This document shows, in pieces, positions 62,698 through 64,000 of a stretch of DNA of 64,000 nucleotides. Below the pieces are notes generated by a model. It worked only from the letters and a program-made list of their open reading frames with translations, was not told the origin of the DNA and did no database searches. Numbering within the stretch: position 1 is the stretch's first letter; every line of letters begins with the position of its first letter. The translations under genes were made by a program, and so were the position numbers. Origin of the DNA: Roseomonas sp. AR75 (GTDB lineage: Bacteria; Pseudomonadota; Alphaproteobacteria; Acetobacterales; Acetobacteraceae); assembly GCF_005222815.1 (NCBI RefSeq), contig NZ_STGB01000001.1, positions 1,054,001 to 1,118,000 on the forward strand. Direction: 5' to 3'.

Positions 62698-63372
62698 CTA
62701 CTCCGCGGCGGCTGCGAGCGCCGGCCGGCCGGCGATCACCGCCTGCAGCGCCAGCGCCGCGGCGGCCTGGCAAGGTTCGATCACCGGCACGCCGCAGGCT
62801 GCCTCGACGGCGGCGCGATGCCCGGCCATGCCGGCGCAGCCCAGCACCACCGCCTCCGCCCCGGCGGCGACCAGGCGGCGCGCGGTGTCGCAAAGCGCCG
62901 CGCGCGGCGCGACGGGATCAGTCAGCACCTCCATCGCCAGGTTCATGGGGATGTGGCCGGCGACACGGCCCTCCACGCCCATGGCGGCGAGCGCGCGGCG
63001 CTGGCGCTGGATGGACGGCTCGGCGAAGGCGATGATGCCGAAGCGGTCGGCGCGCGCCAGCGCCGCGGCGATCGCGCTGCGCAGCGGCCCGAAGACCGGG
63101 GCGCGGGTGACGGTGCGCACCGCATCCACGCCAGGGTCCGAGACGCAGGCGATCACATAGGCGGCCGCGCTCTCGCGCTCCACCAGGCGGCAGAGCGGCT
63201 CGGCCACGGAGAACCAGTCGCGCCAGGTGATGACGGCGGGCGGGCCGTCGTCGAGCTGCGTCACCTCGAAGCGCGGCAGGCCGGGCGCGGCGAAGCCGGC
63301 GAGCGCCTCTGCGATGCCGTCCGTGCAGCTTCGCGTGGAGTTCGGGTTCACCACCAGGATGCGCTCGGCCAT
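62698..63372 (-). CDS. Asp/Glu (hydantoin) racemase family protein
   Basis: This encodes 224 residues. Asp/Glu/hydantoin racemase superfamily: N-terminal ILVVNPNSTRSCTDGIAEAL, the two catalytic cysteines C76 (VIACVSDPG) and C179 (VVLGCAGMAG). In the presence of a hydantoinase and carbamoylases a hydantoin racemase role is attractive but not proven. It is divergent from another superfamily member, 99 bp away. Confidence 0.85.
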   Translation of the reverse strand: MAERILVVNPNSTRSCTDGIAEALAGFAAPGLPRFEVTQLDDGPPAVITWRDWFSVAEPLCRLVERESAAAYVIACVSDPGVDAVRTVTRAPVFGPLRSAIAAALARADRFGIIAFAEPSIQRQRRALAAMGVEGRVAGHIPMNLAMEVLTDPVAPRAALCDTARRLVAAGAEAVVLGCAGMAGHRAAVEAACGVPVIEPCQAAAALALQAVIAGRPALAAAAE

Positions 63373-63471
63373 GGGCGGTCCTTTTCGCGGAATGGACCGG
63401 AGCCTAGGGCAGCCGCGATGCGGTTGGAACCGGCGCTGGCCGGCACGGCTGCAGGCTGGCAGGCTGTGCGG

Positions 63472-64000
63472 ATGGAGACACCGCCGCTCAATGCCCGTTT
63501 CACCCTTGCGGCACGCCTGCTGATGGGCGTGGTGGTGCCGGCCACCAACGTCACGACCGAAGCCGAGATGGCCGATCTGCGCCCGCATGGCGTGGCGAAT
63601 GCGACGGCACGCATCGCCAATCCCGACCGCGCCGTGTCATCGGATGCGGACGTTGCCGAGGTGCGGGCGGCCATGGTGGCGGGGCTGATGGGCGCGCTGG
63701 ACACGCTGGCGCCAGCCAGGCCCGATCATGTCGCGATCGGCGTGATGGTGGAGAACTTCGCCGGCGGCGGCCCCGCGGGCGAGGCGCTGCTGGCCGAGGC
63801 CGCGGCGCGCGTCGGCTGCCCGGTGACGGCACCGACGCATGCTTCGCTGGCCGCGCTGGCGGCGCTGGACGTGACTCGCGTCGCCCTGCTGACGCCGTTC
63901 TTTCCCGCCGGCGACGCGGCGGCGAGGGCCTTCCTGGAGGAAGCGGGGATCGTGGTGCCCCGGGTGCTCGGGCTGCGCGCGCCCGGCCCGGCCGCGATCG
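63472..64000 (+). CDS. Maleate isomerase/arylmalonate decarboxylase-like (partial)
   Basis: The frame is open to the window edge; 176 residues are visible. The opening LLMGVVVPATNVTTEAEMADLRPHGVANATARI is characteristic of the maleate cis-trans isomerase/arylmalonate decarboxylase branch of the Asp/Glu racemase superfamily. The N-terminal catalytic Cys of maleate isomerase is not evident in the visible GVMVENFAGG region; the C-terminal part is outside the window. Confidence 0.75.
   Translation, partial: METPPLNARFTLAARLLMGVVVPATNVTTEAEMADLRPHGVANATARIANPDRAVSSDADVAEVRAAMVAGLMGALDTLAPARPDHVAIGVMVENFAGGGPAGEALLAEAAARVGCPVTAPTHASLAALAALDVTRVALLTPFFPAGDAAARAFLEEAGIVVPRVLGLRAPGPAAI

Overview
The window is a very GC-rich bacterial chromosome segment with dense, mostly short-spaced genes, many of them coupled through ATGA or GTGA overlaps. 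The gene content points to an alphaproteobacterium, probably Rhodospirillales/Acetobacteraceae (Roseomonas-like). The supporting signs are FliX, a MotE-type flagellar protein and a DUF6468 protein in the flagellar operons, a CckA-like hybrid kinase beside flhB, an alphaproteobacterial-type DksA with one cysteine, alphaproteobacterial EcfG-type stress promoters and a chlamydial-HctB-like lysine/alanine-rich DNA-binding protein. The family assignment is inference; no rRNA or tRNA gene is present to anchor it.

Layout. 1-8.9 kb: a partial DUF3300 protein, a DUF599 membrane protein, a DHA2-type MFS exporter, a carboxymuconolactone-decarboxylase-like protein coupled to a P1 (DmpA-type) peptidase, alaS, and a DUF892 stress protein behind an EcfG-type promoter. 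8.9-10.1 kb: a composite palindromic repeat element and recA. 10.3-18.1 kb: a CckA-like kinase and the flagellar genes flhB, fliR, fliQ, fliE, flgC, flgB (minus strand), then fliO and fliP (plus strand) and an unknown membrane protein. 18.1-19.5 kb: speD-speE for spermidine. 19.7-26.3 kb: a minus-strand motility operon fliL-fliM-DUF6468-motE-cheY-cheZ-AMIN/TPR protein. 26.4-29.8 kb: flgF-flgG-flgA-flgH behind a sigma-54 promoter. 29.9-35.5 kb: DUF1206 (EcfG promoter), a small membrane protein, an SOS-associated peptidase and a very large KAP-type membrane P-loop NTPase. 35.5-38.5 kb: dksA, fliX, and flgI-flgJ-flgN-like behind a second, near-identical sigma-54 promoter.

38.6-42.7 kb holds the most intriguing set: a RibD-type reductase, a dehydrogenase, a pterin-synthase-fold protein that lacks the canonical catalytic residues, a glycosyltransferase and a methyltransferase, packed as one operon. 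This looks like an uncharacterised modified-pterin or pyrimidine/flavin-like small-molecule pathway. It is followed by cupin-otnK-otnC (four-carbon acid sugar catabolism), a GNAT, an H1-like protein with 45-bp repeats, prpC-prpD with a divergent LysR regulator, and a cyclic-amide/carbamoyl catabolism neighbourhood (hydantoinase-like enzyme, GlcG-like protein, Bug-type solute receptor, AhpD-like protein, LuxR regulator, two related carbamoylase-type nitrilases, two Asp/Glu-racemase superfamily enzymes). A leucine-rich-repeat protein with twelve 22-residue units sits between the two nitrilases.

At a finer scale the window carries two families of structured intergenic repeats. Both show compensatory base changes between copies: a four-hairpin element of about 95 nt at 27.25 and 45.63 kb, and an inverted pair at 8.88/9.01 kb around a central palindrome. 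They are the best non-coding signals here.
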